From Methylomicrobium sp. (GTDB lineage Bacteria > Pseudomonadota > Gammaproteobacteria > Methylococcales > Methylomonadaceae), in contig SLIO01000282.1 in assembly GCA_007135635.1 (NCBI GenBank), positions 1 to 6,587 on the forward strand: a DNA stretch of 6,587 bases. Reading direction: 5' to 3'. Shown here one piece after another: positions 6,270-6,587 of the stretch. The translations under genes were made by a program, and so were the position numbers. Position 1 is the first letter of the stretch; every line of letters starts with the position of its first letter. The notes below the pieces were generated by a model. It saw only the letters and a list, made by a program, of their open reading frames with translations, did no database searches and was not told the origin of the DNA.

Positions 6270-6295
6270 TCCCTCACCTAGCGTTAGGTGAGGGA
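6270..6295. repeat. Perfect 11-bp palindrome next to the REPIN
   Basis: TCCCTCACCTA (6270-6280) pairs perfectly with TAGGTGAGGGA (6285-6295) around a GCGT loop. It directly abuts the REPIN-like pair. A smaller stem, GCGTT/AACGC (6305-6309 with 6311-6315), follows. No T-run follows the main stem. It is probably part of the same repeat cluster. Confidence 0.6.
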
Positions 6296-6341
6296 AGGCC
6301 GTGAGCGTTAAACGCCAATAAATGATATCGAAGACTCATAG

Positions 6342-6429
6342 GCTAAGTAACTGTTTAAAAACTGCGTCCCGATTTTCTCGGGCGCGTTACGCTAAACTTC
6401 GGTAAATAAATGATGGACAGTTACTTAGC
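6342..6429. repeat. 88-bp element with perfect 13-bp terminal inverted repeats
   Basis: GCTAAGTAACTGT (6342-6354) is the exact reverse complement of 6417-6429. Between them lie 62 bases containing a terminator-like hairpin. The right terminus overlaps the stop codon (6425-6427) of the minus-strand gene at the window end. The 10-mer AATAAATGAT occurs both outside the left terminus (6317-6326) and inside the right one (6405-6414). It may be a small mobile element, or an extended terminator structure. Confidence 0.6.
6357..6385 (-). terminator. Probable intrinsic terminator of the minus-strand amylase-like gene
   Basis: Read on the minus strand, GCGCCCGA pairs with TCGGG-A-CGC (one bulged A) around a GAAAA loop, followed two bases later by TTTTT. 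It begins about 40 bases after the stop codon, as expected for a factor-independent terminator of the gene ending at 6425. Confidence 0.6.
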
Positions 6430-6587
6430 GAAGATAAACCCCGTCCGAACCAATTTTACCGGCCCCGTTCAACACATAGATACCCGCCGAATTAGCAGGC
6501 ACATGAAAACCAAGGCAGCCATTCTTGACCGATATTTCCTTTCCTGTGATTGCATCGCGATAAACGCCATTACGGATATTTTCAACC
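6425..6587 (-). CDS. C-terminal end of a probable GH13 alpha-amylase family glycoside hydrolase (partial)
   Basis: Only the last 53 codons and a TAA stop are in the window; the gene continues past the right edge, so there is no start codon here. The visible sequence contains NGVYRDAITGKEISV, then NGCLGFHVPANSAGIYVL, and ends GVYLR. The pattern (G-x-Y-x-D-x-x-TG, then a strand, then an hxVPxxSAxIYxL closing strand) is typical of the C-terminal beta-sandwich (domain C) of GH13 enzymes that act on alpha-glucans. The catalytic barrel is not visible, so the exact enzyme and its location cannot be given. The stop codon lies inside the 13-bp inverted terminus of the adjacent 88-bp element, which could have replaced the original last codons. 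It is oriented toward the leuB-like gene, convergent with it. Confidence 0.6.
   Translation of the reverse strand, partial: VENIRNGVYRDAITGKEISVKNGCLGFHVPANSAGIYVLNGAGKIGSDGVYLR

Noticed and set aside
5997..6429. CRISPR array
   Set aside because: The repeats are inverted and of different sequence, not regularly spaced direct repeats with unique spacers.

Overview
The window looks like chromosomal DNA from a gammaproteobacterium, most likely a Methylococcales-type methanotroph. That placement is inference from overall protein character and from REP-like intergenic palindromes with a GTGGGAGCG head; no marker gene settles it. Coding regions are moderately GC-rich and intergenic regions are AT-rich and full of palindromes.

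Layout. Positions 1-223 hold a block of nested inverted repeats (31-147) beyond the 3' end of argG. Three genes follow on the minus strand, transcribed right to left: a small ASCH-domain protein (2124-1789), a small GIY-YIG endonuclease-like protein (1782-1516) and argG, argininosuccinate synthase (1435-224). A divergent intergenic region (2125-2425) separates them from a plus-strand cluster: a 155-residue in-frame chimera of the LeuC N-terminus and the LeuD C-terminus (2426-2893), a Leptospira-type (R)-citramalate synthase (2937-4478) and a divergent LeuB-family dehydrogenase (4610-5716). A gene-free stretch of about 700 bases (5717-6424) carries a 193-bp element with long inverted termini, a REPIN-like pair, a perfect 11-bp palindrome and an 88-bp element with 13-bp inverted termini. 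The window ends in the 3' end of a minus-strand gene that is probably a GH13 alpha-amylase family enzyme.

How the genes work together. The plus-strand cluster has the parts list of the citramalate route to 2-oxobutyrate, the isoleucine precursor: citramalate synthase, a LeuCD-type isomerase and a LeuB-type dehydrogenase. The isomerase gene, however, is reduced to its two ends, joined in frame at a short sequence (Leu-Pro-Ile) that is typical of both families. The pathway must therefore borrow an intact LeuCD encoded elsewhere, or the cluster now does something else. The synthase keeps the pyruvate-binding pocket of the Leptospira enzyme but differs at three positions of the pocket that binds the feedback inhibitor isoleucine. 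These two points are the most interesting in the window.
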